64,000 nt of DNA from Lentzea albidocapillata subsp. violacea (GTDB lineage Bacteria; Actinomycetota; Actinomycetes; Mycobacteriales; Pseudonocardiaceae), in contig NZ_FNET01000003.1 in the NCBI RefSeq assembly GCF_900100275.1, positions 124,001 through 188,000 of the forward strand, in the 5' to 3' direction. The notes beneath the pieces are model-generated. The model was not told the DNA's origin. It saw nothing but the letters and a program-made list of their open reading frames with translations, and made no database searches. Made by a program: the position numbers and the translations under genes. Shown here one piece after another: positions 1-8,701 of this stretch; the stretch's first letter is position 1, and each line of letters starts with the position of its first letter.

Positions 1-1
1 G

Positions 2-778
2 GTCAACGTCAACGGTCTGCGCGCCGCCGCGAAGAAGGGCTACCTCGAGTGGCTCGCTTCCTCTTCCGCGGACGTGGTGTGCCTGCAGGAAGTCCGCGCG
101 GAGCCGTCCGAGTTGGCTCCGGACGTTCACTCACCTCTCGGCTGGCACGGCGTGTACGCCCCGTCGTCGCTGAAGGGCCGCGCAGGCGTTGGTTTGCTCT
201 CGCGCGTTGAACCCACCTCGGTCCGTGTGGGCTTCGGTACCGCCGAGTTCGAGGCGAGCGGCCGCTACCTGGAGATCGAACTGCCCGGCGTCGTCGTGGC
301 CTCGCTGTACCTGCCGTCCGGCGACGTGGGCACGGAGAGGCAGGACGAGAAGGACCGCTTCATGGCGGCCTTCCTGCCGTACCTGGTGTCGCTGCGAGAG
401 AAAGCGGCCGTCTCGGGCCGTGAGGTGCTCGTGTGCGGTGACTGGAACATCGCGCACCAGCAGGCGGACCTGAAGAACTGGAAGACGAACCAGAAGGAGT
501 CCGGCTTCCTGCCGTACGAGCGGGAGTGGATGACGTCCGTGTTCGCGTCGGGCTACAACGACGTGATGCGCGCGCTGCACCCTGACGCTGTTGGGCCGTA
601 CTCGTGGTGGTCGTATCGCGGCAAGGCCTTCGACAACGATTCTGGGTGGAGGATCGACTACCAGGTCGCGACGGATGGGCTGGCGGCTCGGGCCGCTTCG
701 GCTGTGGTGGAGCGGGCGGCTACGTACGCGGAGCGTTGGTCGGACCACGCGCCCGTCACCGTCGTCTACTCGGACTGA
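2..778 (+). CDS. xth: Exodeoxyribonuclease III (5' end outside window)
   Basis: DNA repair nuclease of the EEP (exonuclease/endonuclease/phosphatase) superfamily, acting on abasic sites and 3' ends in the cytoplasm. The reading frame is open from base 2, with a typical N-terminal NVNGLRAA stretch, so only the first few codons are missing. Visible family motifs are LQEV (metal-binding Glu), GDWNIAH (catalytic Asp/Asn), the region around WWSYR, and the C-terminal WSDHAPV with the catalytic Asp-His pair. The protein ends in VVYSD-stop. This last stretch of DNA is repeated twice more downstream (about 1343 and 1901), so the gene's 3' end appears to have been a target for insertion. Family identity is secure. 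Confidence 0.95.
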   Translation, partial: VNVNGLRAAAKKGYLEWLASSSADVVCLQEVRAEPSELAPDVHSPLGWHGVYAPSSLKGRAGVGLLSRVEPTSVRVGFGTAEFEASGRYLEIELPGVVVASLYLPSGDVGTERQDEKDRFMAAFLPYLVSLREKAAVSGREVLVCGDWNIAHQQADLKNWKTNQKESGFLPYEREWMTSVFASGYNDVMRALHPDAVGPYSWWSYRGKAFDNDSGWRIDYQVATDGLAARAASAVVERAATYAERWSDHAPVTVVYSD

Positions 779-780
779 CC
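761..780. repeat. xth 3'-end direct repeat, copy 1
   Basis: The 20 bases gtcgtctactcggactgacc encode the last residues and stop of xth. They recur exactly at 1343-1362, and a shorter imperfect copy lies at 1901-1916. Two small gene cassettes sit between the copies. Confidence 0.85.
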
Positions 781-825
781 CAACGTCCGAGATCAGGCAC
801 AATCGTGCTTGAGGAGGTGACGAGG

Positions 826-1134
826 GTGCATGAGGTCGTAGCAGCGAGGCTGGCCGAGATCGAGGACCTGTGCCGAACGTTGGGTGTTCGGCGTCTCGAC
901 GTGTTCGGATCGGCGGTCAGTGGTTCGTTCAACGTGACGACCAGCGATGTGGACCTTCTCGTCGACTTCGAGGCCGGCGACGATTTTGATCACTTCGGCA
1001 CCTACTTCGCTTTGAAGGAAGGACTGGAGCGGATCCTCGGCAGGCCTGTCGACCTCGTGGTCAACAGCAGTATCCGCAACCCTTACTTCCGTCAGCAGGT
1101 CATGGAAAGCAAGGAAACTCTGTATGCAGCGTGA
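826..1134 (+). CDS. MNT-type nucleotidyltransferase (antitoxin of a HEPN/MNT pair)
   Basis: Small minimal nucleotidyltransferase of about 102 residues. The core motif runs from FGSAVSG to SDVDLLV, giving the GS and DxD metal-binding pattern (Gly28-Ser29, Asp41, Asp43). In the best-known HEPN/MNT modules the MNT protein adds AMP to the HEPN RNase and silences it. I chose GTG at 826 because GAGGAGG at 811-817 lies eight bases upstream. The open frame extends further left but has no comparable ribosome site. The gene overlaps by 11 bases the start of a HEPN frame at 1124, the usual arrangement of the pair. That toxin is broken, so this antitoxin is probably an orphan. It lies in a segment bounded by copies of the xth 3' end. 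Confidence 0.85.
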   Translation: MHEVVAARLAEIEDLCRTLGVRRLDVFGSAVSGSFNVTTSDVDLLVDFEAGDDFDHFGTYFALKEGLERILGRPVDLVVNSSIRNPYFRQQVMESKETLYAA

Positions 1135-1331
1135 TCCCCGCACGTACTTGTGGGATGCCCTGCGCGCCACCGAGTTGCTGGCCGGCTCAATCCCGACCTG
1201 CCCGCATCGTGGCCTTCCGTAACATCCTGATCCACGGCTGTGCCAGCGCGGACGATGCATTGGTGTGACATGTGCTCGTGGAGAAGCGACCGCGGCTGGA
1301 GGAGCGGCTTCACCAGTTGCTCGCAGGGCTC
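1124..1331 (+). pseudogene. HEPN toxin remnant (partner of the MNT gene)
   Basis: Starts with MQRDPRTYLWDA in the frame expected for a HEPN partner, but stops at 1220-1222. Further HEPN sequence follows in another frame: LNPDLP, then, after an apparent one-base loss near 1201, RIVAFRNILIHG. This carries the Arg-x4-His RNase signature RNILIH encoded around 1218-1235. A stop at 1266-1268 interrupts the C-terminal helix (VEKRPRLEERLHQLL). Intact HEPN proteins of this type are about 110 residues, so a block of roughly 50 codons is also missing after LLAG. At least three lesions mean no working toxin can be made. The lesions are read directly; the length of the missing block is inferred from family size. 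Confidence 0.75.
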
Positions 1332-1342
1332 AACTGTGCACG

Positions 1343-1362
1343 GTCGTCTACTCGGACTGACC
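1343..1362. repeat. xth 3'-end direct repeat, copy 2
   Basis: Exact 20-base copy of 761-780. With the four bases before it, it repeats the last codons of xth (TVVYSD-stop) although it is about 580 bases downstream of the gene. It separates the MNT/HEPN segment from the next gene and encodes the C-terminus of that minus-strand gene. Confidence 0.85.
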
Positions 1363-1842
1363 GCGGCGCTTCCGGGTCGCCCAGAAGTGCTGGAGCCCGA
1401 GACCGATCCCGAGCAGCCCCGCCGGCCCAAAGATAATCGGCAGAGCGGAGGGATAACCGTTCTGCCCCTCGTTAGTGAAGACCTCGTCCGCGGTGCCGAT
1501 GTCGAACGCGCGAACGCGATCTCCCTGCTTCAACCCGCGCCGCAGGCCGTTGCGGACGTGCACGCCCGAACGCGTGACTTTGCCGTCGTCGCTCGTGAAC
1601 GTGCCGGTGCGGGTGTAGCAGCGGAAGCCAGTGCAGTCCGGTACGCCGACGACCACGTAGGTACCCGGAGTCCCGAGGTCGAAGGCGATCTTGACCGACT
1701 TCTGAAACAGCGGGATGCAGACGAACGCCAGCACGAGGCCGACCAAGATCGCGATGGCCGCGATCGCGTCGTTGCCGTCGGGCTCGTCCTGGGCCTTGTA
1801 GTTCTCGTCATCCGGGTTGGGCAGCGGCCCGTCTTTCTTCAC
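1348..1842 (-). CDS. Hypothetical two-pass membrane protein
   Basis: About 164 residues, not recognised as a named family. A hydrophobic segment lies near residues 25-48 (AIAILVGLVLAFV) and a second at the C-terminus (PIIFGPAGLLGIGLGL), flanking a soluble, probably extracytoplasmic part with two cysteines close together (DCTGFRC) and a DRVRAFD stretch. The loop layout is loosely like DUF3592 proteins, but I would not assign it. GTG at 1842 is chosen because AGGAGG is just upstream; a TTG at 1863 has poor spacing. The last codons, including the stop, fall in repeat copy 2. The gene is opposite in direction to its neighbours and stands alone between repeat copies 2 and 3. Confidence 0.6.
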   Translation of the reverse strand: MKKDGPLPNPDDENYKAQDEPDGNDAIAAIAILVGLVLAFVCIPLFQKSVKIAFDLGTPGTYVVVGVPDCTGFRCYTRTGTFTSDDGKVTRSGVHVRNGLRRGLKQGDRVRAFDIGTADEVFTNEGQNGYPSALPIIFGPAGLLGIGLGLQHFWATRKRRGQSE

Positions 1843-1900
1843 GACACCTCCTGCGCTCGGCAACCTTCCTTCAACGCCTGCCCTCGCGTGTCCGTTGCAG

Positions 1901-1916
1901 TACTCCGACTGACCCA
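1901..1916. repeat. xth 3'-end direct repeat, copy 3 (degenerate)
   Basis: tactccgactgaccca matches the xth end at 767-782 (tactcggactgaccca) with one mismatch. It includes the two bases after the stop region that copy 2 lacks, so it may be the original right flank. Confidence 0.6.
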
Positions 1917-2020
1917 GCCCGAACAGCCTTTATCGCTCTTGTCACCCACCTGACGGCTCGATTCAACCCGCCCGCTCCCCGAACATGAACACGATTCACT
2001 ATCGATGAATCGGGGGCGGC

Positions 2021-3679
2021 ATGACAGGGTTCAACCGGCGTTCTTTCCTCCTGGCGATGGGCGTGGGCGCCGCAGGCGTGCCGCTCCTGGACCGCCAAGC
2101 GTTTGCGTCGACCGCGGGCACGACGCTCGACGTCACGGCCACGCCGATCGGCACCGGCGGTTACCGCAGGCTCACGGCAGGGCCGGGCTGGCCGACGGTC
2201 GTGCGCGGCGACCTCGTCCAGGCCAAGGCGAACCGGGAGGCCAGGCGCCGGGCGCTCACCAGCTTCGTGCAGTTCAGCGACATGCACATCTGCGACGCGC
2301 AGAGTCCGCTCCGGTTCGAGTACCTGCATCCGATCATGGGTTCCAGCACGCACCGGCCGCAGGAGGCGCTGACGACGCAGGGCTCGACGAGCCTCGTCCG
2401 CCGGGTCAACGCTCTCAAGAACGGTCCGCTGACCGGCCGGCCCCTGGATTTCCTCATGACGACCGGTGACAACACGGACAACCACGAGAACATCGAGCTG
2501 GACTGGTTCCTCACGATCCTCAACGGCGGTCGCATCACGCCGAACACCGGCGACTCGCGGTACGAGGGCGTGCAGAACGCCGGCATCAGCACGTTCTGGC
2601 AGCCGGACCTGAGCGGCGGCGACGACTACAAGGCCGCCGGGTTCCCGCAGCTCCGTGGTCTGCTCGACGCGGCGGTCCGTGAGTTCACCAGCCCCGGCCT
2701 GGACATCCCCTGGTACTCCACGATCGGCAACCACGACGACAGCGTGGTCGGCGCGCTGCCGGACGGACTGCTCGACAGCTGGTACACCGGCCGCAAGAAG
2801 ATCGTCGGGTTCGGTGATCCCGTGCAGAACGCGAAGGTCGCGCGGGCGTTCAAGGACCCCAAAGCCATTCCGGAAGCGATGGCGATTCTCGCGAGTGGCG
2901 GCGTCGTCCGGACCGTGACGCCGGACAGTCGGCGCAGGCTGTTCAGCACCGGTGAGTACGTGCGCAAGCATCTGCTGACGGGCGGGCACGGTTACACGGA
3001 AGCCAACGCGGACGGCGTCGACGTCTTCTACACGTTCCGGATGGCGCCCGGTGTCACCGGCATCAGCATGGACACCACGAACCTCGCGGGGTTCTCCACG
3101 GGCTCCATCGGGCTGCATCAGCTCAACTGGATCGAGAAGACCCTCAAGCGCAACAGTTCGCTCTACTACGACTGGCTTGGCCTGCCGCAACGGCAGAACG
3201 TCACCGACGAGCTGTTCGTGCTCTTCAGCCACCACACGAGCACGACGATGGGCAACGTGCTGCCGGACAAGCGCCGCCCGTTGGACCCGCGCATGAACGG
3301 CGACGCGTTGCTCAACGTCCTGCACCGCTTCCCGAACGTGCTGGCGTGGGTCAACGGCCACACGCACCGCAACGTGATCACCCCGCACCGGCACGACACG
3401 CCGTCGCGGAGCTTCTGGGAGATCAACACCGCCGCGCACGTCGACTACCCTCAGCACGCCCGCGTGATCGAGGTCGCGGACAACGGTGACGGCACGTTGT
3501 CGCTGTTCACGACGTTGCTCGAAGCGGACGCGCCGTACCGGGTCGACTACGACGACCGGACCGACGCGGGGCTCGCCAGCCTGTGCCGGGAGTTCACCTA
3601 CAACGACATCCATTCGCGGACGAACCCGCTGGGCACGCCGCTCGACCGGAACACGGAACTGCTCGTCAGCGTGCGCTGA
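2021..3679 (+). CDS. Tat-exported metallophosphoesterase (TIGR03767-like)
   Basis: Secreted calcineurin-like phosphoesterase of 552 residues. The N-terminus has a twin-arginine signal (MTGFNRRSFLLAMG followed by a hydrophobic run and an Ala-x-Ala-like site near residue 30). The metal-binding motifs occur in order: FSDMHICDAQ, TTGDNTDN, GNHDD, FSHHTS and NGHTHRN. This is the complete two-metal set, so it should be an active enzyme outside the membrane. Actinobacterial proteins of this type are known as a group but their substrate is unclear to me. GGGGGCGGC just before the ATG can serve as ribosome site. It stands alone between the xth cassettes and fbiC, with a small inverted repeat directly after its stop. 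Confidence 0.88.
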   Translation: MTGFNRRSFLLAMGVGAAGVPLLDRQAFASTAGTTLDVTATPIGTGGYRRLTAGPGWPTVVRGDLVQAKANREARRRALTSFVQFSDMHICDAQSPLRFEYLHPIMGSSTHRPQEALTTQGSTSLVRRVNALKNGPLTGRPLDFLMTTGDNTDNHENIELDWFLTILNGGRITPNTGDSRYEGVQNAGISTFWQPDLSGGDDYKAAGFPQLRGLLDAAVREFTSPGLDIPWYSTIGNHDDSVVGALPDGLLDSWYTGRKKIVGFGDPVQNAKVARAFKDPKAIPEAMAILASGGVVRTVTPDSRRRLFSTGEYVRKHLLTGGHGYTEANADGVDVFYTFRMAPGVTGISMDTTNLAGFSTGSIGLHQLNWIEKTLKRNSSLYYDWLGLPQRQNVTDELFVLFSHHTSTTMGNVLPDKRRPLDPRMNGDALLNVLHRFPNVLAWVNGHTHRNVITPHRHDTPSRSFWEINTAAHVDYPQHARVIEVADNGDGTLSLFTTLLEADAPYRVDYDDRTDAGLASLCREFTYNDIHSRTNPLGTPLDRNTELLVSVR

Positions 3680-3681
3680 CA

Positions 3682-3695
3682 GTGGGATGTCCCAC
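3682..3695. promoter_or_regulatory. Palindrome GTGGGA-TG-TCCCAC before fbiC
   Basis: Perfect 6-2-6 inverted repeat between the phosphoesterase stop and the fbiC start. It could be an operator or a weak hairpin. A related palindrome with the same GTGGGA/TCCCAC core occurs at 60789-60807. Confidence 0.4.
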
Positions 3696-3742
3696 ACCCG
3701 GTGCGCGGTGATCAGGAATTTTGGCGGCTTAAGGTCGTTTAC

Positions 3743-6265
3743 GTGGCAGTGGACATCTCGCTATCCCCACCGCAGCCCCGTCCGAGTGCGGCGGCCATGC
3801 GGCGTGCGCTGCGCAGGGCCGCTGACGGTGCCGTGCTCGACGCGACGGAAGCCGCCGTGTTGCTGCATGCGCGCGAGGACGACCTGGACGCGTTGCTGAC
3901 AGCGGCGGGCAAGGTGCGGGACGCGCACCTGCTCGCCGAGGGGCGTGCCGGGATCGTCACGTACAGCCGGTCGGTGTTCATCCCGCTGACGAGGCTGTGC
4001 CGGGACCGGTGCCATTACTGCACGTTCGCGACCGTGCCGCACAAACTGCCCGCCGCGTTCCTCGAACGTGACGAGGTGCTGGCGATCGCCCGCGCCGGCG
4101 CCGCGCAGGGGTGCAAGGAAGCCCTTTTCACGCTGGGCGACCGGCCGGAGGACCGCTGGCCCGCCGCGAAGGAGTGGCTGGAGGCGCGCGGTTACGAGTC
4201 CACTTTGGACTACGTGCGGGCCAGTGCCATCGCGGTGCTGGAGGAGACCGGGCTGCTGCCGCACCTCAACCCCGGCGTGCTGAGCTGGGAGGAATTGACG
4301 CGGCTGCGGCCCGTCGCGTCCAGCATGGGCATGATGCTGGAGACCACGGCCGAGCGGCTGTGGAGCGAGAAGGGCGGCCCGCACTACGGCAGCCCCGACA
4401 AGGATCCCGCCGTCCGGCTGCGCGTCCTCACCGACGCCGGCCGCGTGAACGTCCCGTTCACCACCGGGATCCTGATCGGCATCGGCGAGACCGTCGCCGA
4501 GCGCGCCGAGTCGTTGCTCGCGATGCGTCAGATCGCGAAGCAGTACGGGCACATCCAGGAAGTCATCATCCAGAACTTCCGCGCCAAGCCGGACACGGCG
4601 ATGCGCGGCATGCCCGACGCCGACCTGACGGAGCTCGCCGCGACGATTGCCGTTGCGCGCCTTGTGATGCCGTCGACCGTGAGCGTGCAGGCCCCGCCGA
4701 ACCTCGTCGGTGGCGAGTTCGATCTGATGCTGCGCGCCGGCGTCGACGACTGGGGCGGCGTCTCGCCGATCACGCCCGACCACGTGAACCCCGAGCAGCC
4801 GTGGCCGCAGGTCGACCAGCTCGCGGAGATCACCAAGGAAGCCGGCTTTTCCTTGCGGGAACGGCTGAACGTCTACCCGCGCTACGTCCGCGCGGCGGCG
4901 GGGCAGTGGATCGACACCCGGCTCACCGCGCACGTTTCCGCGCTGGCACTGGAGAACGGCCTCGCGAACCCGGACGCTCCCGTGGCCGGCCGCGAGTGGC
5001 AGGAACCGGACGGCGGGCTCGACACGTTCGGACGCGCGGACCTCCACACCGCGATCGACACCGAAGGCCGCACGAGCGACCGCCGCGGTGACTTCGACGA
5101 GGTCTACGGCGACTGGGCCGAGCTGAAGATTCCCGTTGCCCCGCAACGGCTTTCCGAAGACGTCCAACGTGGACTGAAGATCGCCGCGAACGACCCGGGG
5201 GCGTTGCTCGGCGACACCGACGCCGCGATGGCGTTGCTGACCGCGGACGGCGATGCGCTGGAGGAGATGACCCGCCTCGCCGACGACCTGCGGCGCGAGG
5301 TGGTCGGCGACGACGTCACGTACGTGGTCAACCGGAACATCAACTTCTCCAACGTCTGCTACGTCGGCTGCCGCTTCTGCGCCTTCGCCCAGCGCGAGCG
5401 CGACGCGGACGCGTTCCGGCTCTCAGCTGAGGAAGTCGCCGACCGCGCGCAGGAGGCTTGGGACGACGGCGCCACCGAGGTCTGCATGCAGGGCGGCATC
5501 GACCCCAAACTGCCGGTGACCTACTACGCCGACGTCGTGCGCGCGATCAAGAAGCGTCTGCCCGAGATGCACGTCCACGCGTTCAGTCCGATGGAGATCG
5601 TCTCCGCCGCGGCCAAGGCGGGCGTGAGCATCCGTGACTGGCTCACGGAGCTGAAGGAAGCCGGTCTCGACACGATCCCCGGCACCGCGGCGGAGATCCT
5701 CGACGACGACGTGCGGTGGGTGCTGACCAAGGGCAAGCTGCCGACCGCGACCTGGCTCGAAGTCGTCGGTACGGCCCATGAGCTGGGCATTCGTTCGTCG
5801 AGCACGATGATGTACGGCCACGTGGACCACCCCGGCCACTGGCTCACGCACTTCCGGGTGCTCGCGGACCTGCAGGACCGGACCGGCGGGCTCACCGAGT
5901 TCGTCGCGCTGCCGTTCGTGCACCGCAACGCCCCGATCTACCTGGCAGGAGTCGCCCGTCCCGGACCGTCCCGCCGCGACAACCGGGCCGTGCACGCGTT
6001 CGCACGGCTGGCGCTGCACGGACGCGTCGACAACATCCAGTGCTCCTGGGTGAAGCTCGGCGACGAGGGCACCGCGGAGATCCTCAACGGCGGCGCGAAC
6101 GACATCGGCGGCACGTTGATGGAGGAGACCATCAGCCGCATGGCAGGCTCCGAACACGGGTCGGCGCGCACTGTGAGTGAGCTTGAAACCCTGGCTTCAC
6201 TAGCAGGGCGTAACGCCCGTCAGCGGACTACGACATATGGGCGAGTGCGAACCGATCATTCGTGA
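3743..6265 (+). CDS. fbiC: FO synthase, bifunctional CofG/CofH
   Basis: Makes FO (7,8-didemethyl-8-hydroxy-5-deazariboflavin), the chromophore of coenzyme F420, from tyrosine and a flavin-pathway pyrimidine using two radical SAM halves. The first [4Fe-4S] motif is CRDRCHYC at about residues 86-93 (CofG half) and the second is CYVGCRFC at about 539-546 (CofH half). The length of about 840 residues is normal for the fused actinobacterial enzyme. GTG at 3743 is preferred, with AAGG eight bases upstream; 3749 is an alternative. The frame is open back to 3701. No other F420 gene is in the window, which is usual for actinobacteria. Identity is secure. Confidence 0.96.
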   Translation: MAVDISLSPPQPRPSAAAMRRALRRAADGAVLDATEAAVLLHAREDDLDALLTAAGKVRDAHLLAEGRAGIVTYSRSVFIPLTRLCRDRCHYCTFATVPHKLPAAFLERDEVLAIARAGAAQGCKEALFTLGDRPEDRWPAAKEWLEARGYESTLDYVRASAIAVLEETGLLPHLNPGVLSWEELTRLRPVASSMGMMLETTAERLWSEKGGPHYGSPDKDPAVRLRVLTDAGRVNVPFTTGILIGIGETVAERAESLLAMRQIAKQYGHIQEVIIQNFRAKPDTAMRGMPDADLTELAATIAVARLVMPSTVSVQAPPNLVGGEFDLMLRAGVDDWGGVSPITPDHVNPEQPWPQVDQLAEITKEAGFSLRERLNVYPRYVRAAAGQWIDTRLTAHVSALALENGLANPDAPVAGREWQEPDGGLDTFGRADLHTAIDTEGRTSDRRGDFDEVYGDWAELKIPVAPQRLSEDVQRGLKIAANDPGALLGDTDAAMALLTADGDALEEMTRLADDLRREVVGDDVTYVVNRNINFSNVCYVGCRFCAFAQRERDADAFRLSAEEVADRAQEAWDDGATEVCMQGGIDPKLPVTYYADVVRAIKKRLPEMHVHAFSPMEIVSAAAKAGVSIRDWLTELKEAGLDTIPGTAAEILDDDVRWVLTKGKLPTATWLEVVGTAHELGIRSSSTMMYGHVDHPGHWLTHFRVLADLQDRTGGLTEFVALPFVHRNAPIYLAGVARPGPSRRDNRAVHAFARLALHGRVDNIQCSWVKLGDEGTAEILNGGANDIGGTLMEETISRMAGSEHGSARTVSELETLASLAGRNARQRTTTYGRVRTDHS

Positions 6266-6291
6266 CCGATAGTCTGATTCGGCGCATAGAC

Positions 6292-6310
6292 GCTACCGGC
6301 CATCGGTAGC
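6292..6310 (+). terminator. Short hairpin after fbiC
   Basis: Perfect 7-base stem gctaccg/cggtagc with a 5-base loop, 26 bases after the fbiC stop. No real T-tract follows, so termination is only likely. Confidence 0.4.
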
Positions 6311-6388
6311 TTGGCGGCCAATCAGTCAGCAAGGTTCACCCGTTCCGGGGTGAGTCTGTGCCTTGGGGAGGCTCGGCAAGTGCACGGC

Positions 6389-6580
6389 ATGAGTCTGGTT
6401 CTGAGCGCGGCGGTCGAGAGCAGCATGACCGGTACCGCTGCTGGTCCTGTGGGTCTGATCGCGGTCACCGCGGGCGTGGGTGGTCTGGTGTACGGCCTGG
6501 TGAAGCGGCGCAAGCCGGCTCCCGTCGTGGCCGCCAACCAGCGCATCGACCTGGTCCAGCAGGACACCGCGCACAACTGA
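6389..6580 (+). CDS. Small single-pass membrane protein
   Basis: 63 residues from ATG at 6389: a hydrophobic stretch (about residues 16-35, GPVGLIAVTAGVGGLVYGLV), then a basic stop-transfer (KRRKP) and a polar tail. The open frame continues further left, but the hydrophobic protein starts sensibly at MSLVLSAAVES. No strong ribosome site is visible. It lies between fbiC and trpS, 27 bases before trpS. Function is unknown. Confidence 0.55.
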   Translation: MSLVLSAAVESSMTGTAAGPVGLIAVTAGVGGLVYGLVKRRKPAPVVAANQRIDLVQQDTAHN

Positions 6581-7633
<1,053 letters not shown>

Positions 7634-7657
7634 TGCACTTGCACTAGCGTTTCGCAC

Positions 7658-8644
7658 GTGGACAAGTGGCGGCGGAAGTACGCGTGGCTCGACCACATCA
7701 TGCTGGCCTACGAGCGCTTCACCGAGCGGTACGGCACGCACTACGCCGCCGCGGTGACGTACTTCAGCGTGCTGTCGCTCGTGCCGATCCTGATGATCGG
7801 GTTCGCGGTCGCCGGTTTTGTGCTGCAGTCGCAGCCGGACCTGCTGGCCGACCTGCGTGGCGCCATCGCCGAGGCGGTGCCGGACAAGCAGCTCAGCGAG
7901 CAGATCAACGAGGCAGTGAACACCGCCCTGGAGTCCAAGGGCACGGTCGGCATCATCGGTCTGCTCGGCGCCGCGTACTCCGGCCTCGGCTGGATGGGCA
8001 ACCTGCGCGACGCCCTGACCGCGCAGTGGGGCCACGCCAAGGAGAATCTGCCGTTCTTGGGCACGCTGTGGCGCGACCTGCTGGCGTTGATCGGCCTGGG
8101 CCTCGCGATCGTGCTGTCGTTCGGCATCACGGCGCTCGGCACCGGCTTCGCGGAGCAGGTCCTGGACTGGCTGGGGCTGGAGAACGCCGGCTGGGCGCAC
8201 GTCCTGCTGCGCATCGGCACGATCGTCCTGTCGCTGGTCGCGAACTGGATGGTGTTCCTGTGGGTGCTCGCGCGCCTGCCGCGCAAACCCGTGAGCTGGC
8301 GTTCGGCGCTGCGCGGGGCTTTCGCGGGCGCGATCGGCTTCGAGGTGCTGAAGCAGGCCGCCACGATCTTCCTGTCGTTCACGACGAAGTCGCCGACCTC
8401 GGCCGCGTTCGGGTCGGTGATCGGTGTGCTGGTGTTCGCGAACCTCGTGGCGCAGTTCATCCTGTTCATCACGGCCTGGACGGCCACGGCCAAGGAGAAC
8501 CGCGAGCCGGAGGTCGTCCAGGCACCCCCGCCCGCGGTGATCTCTCCCGTGGTGGAGATGCGGTCCGGGCCCTCGCCGTCGTTGATGCTGGGCGCTGGAG
8601 CGGTGGTCGGCGCGGTGCTCGGCCTTCGGTGGCGCCGCAAGTAG
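7658..8644 (+). CDS. YihY/BrkB-family inner membrane protein
   Basis: 328 residues starting GTG at 7658. The family-typical opening is present: an amphipathic helix (HIMLAYERFTERYG), then HYAAAVTYFSVLSLVPILM entering the first membrane segment. About six membrane segments follow, with the conserved SWRSALRGAFAGAIGFEVLK loop near residue 215. The tail ends in a final hydrophobic stretch and RWRRK. The family (once misnamed RNase BN) is widespread, with no agreed biochemical role. The gene converges on dacA with a strong shared hairpin between them. Confidence 0.88.
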   Translation: MDKWRRKYAWLDHIMLAYERFTERYGTHYAAAVTYFSVLSLVPILMIGFAVAGFVLQSQPDLLADLRGAIAEAVPDKQLSEQINEAVNTALESKGTVGIIGLLGAAYSGLGWMGNLRDALTAQWGHAKENLPFLGTLWRDLLALIGLGLAIVLSFGITALGTGFAEQVLDWLGLENAGWAHVLLRIGTIVLSLVANWMVFLWVLARLPRKPVSWRSALRGAFAGAIGFEVLKQAATIFLSFTTKSPTSAAFGSVIGVLVFANLVAQFILFITAWTATAKENREPEVVQAPPPAVISPVVEMRSGPSPSLMLGAGAVVGAVLGLRWRRK

Positions 8645-8659
8645 CGCGCGGAACGCGAA

Positions 8660-8687
8660 CGGCCCCAGCGCGCGTGCGCTGGGGCCG
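8660..8687. terminator. Bidirectional hairpin between yihY-like gene and dacA
   Basis: Perfect 12-base stem (cggccccagcgc / gcgctggggccg) with a gcgt loop between two convergent genes. tcgtctttcg follows on the plus side. It fits a terminator serving both strands. Confidence 0.8.
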
Positions 8688-8701
8688 TCGTCTTTCGTGC
8701 C

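Noticed and set aside
1240-1953. 237-residue plus-strand frame downstream of xth
   Set aside because: It runs antisense to the better-supported membrane-protein gene and across two repeat copies, with no recognisable domain.
1871-3697. 608-residue open frame on the minus strand
   Set aside because: It lies opposite the metallophosphoesterase gene, is extremely Arg/Val-rich and has no motif. It is an antisense shadow caused by GC-rich codons.
3761-5167. 468-residue minus-strand frame opposite fbiC
   Set aside because: Composition-driven shadow of the FO synthase gene; no start signal or motif.
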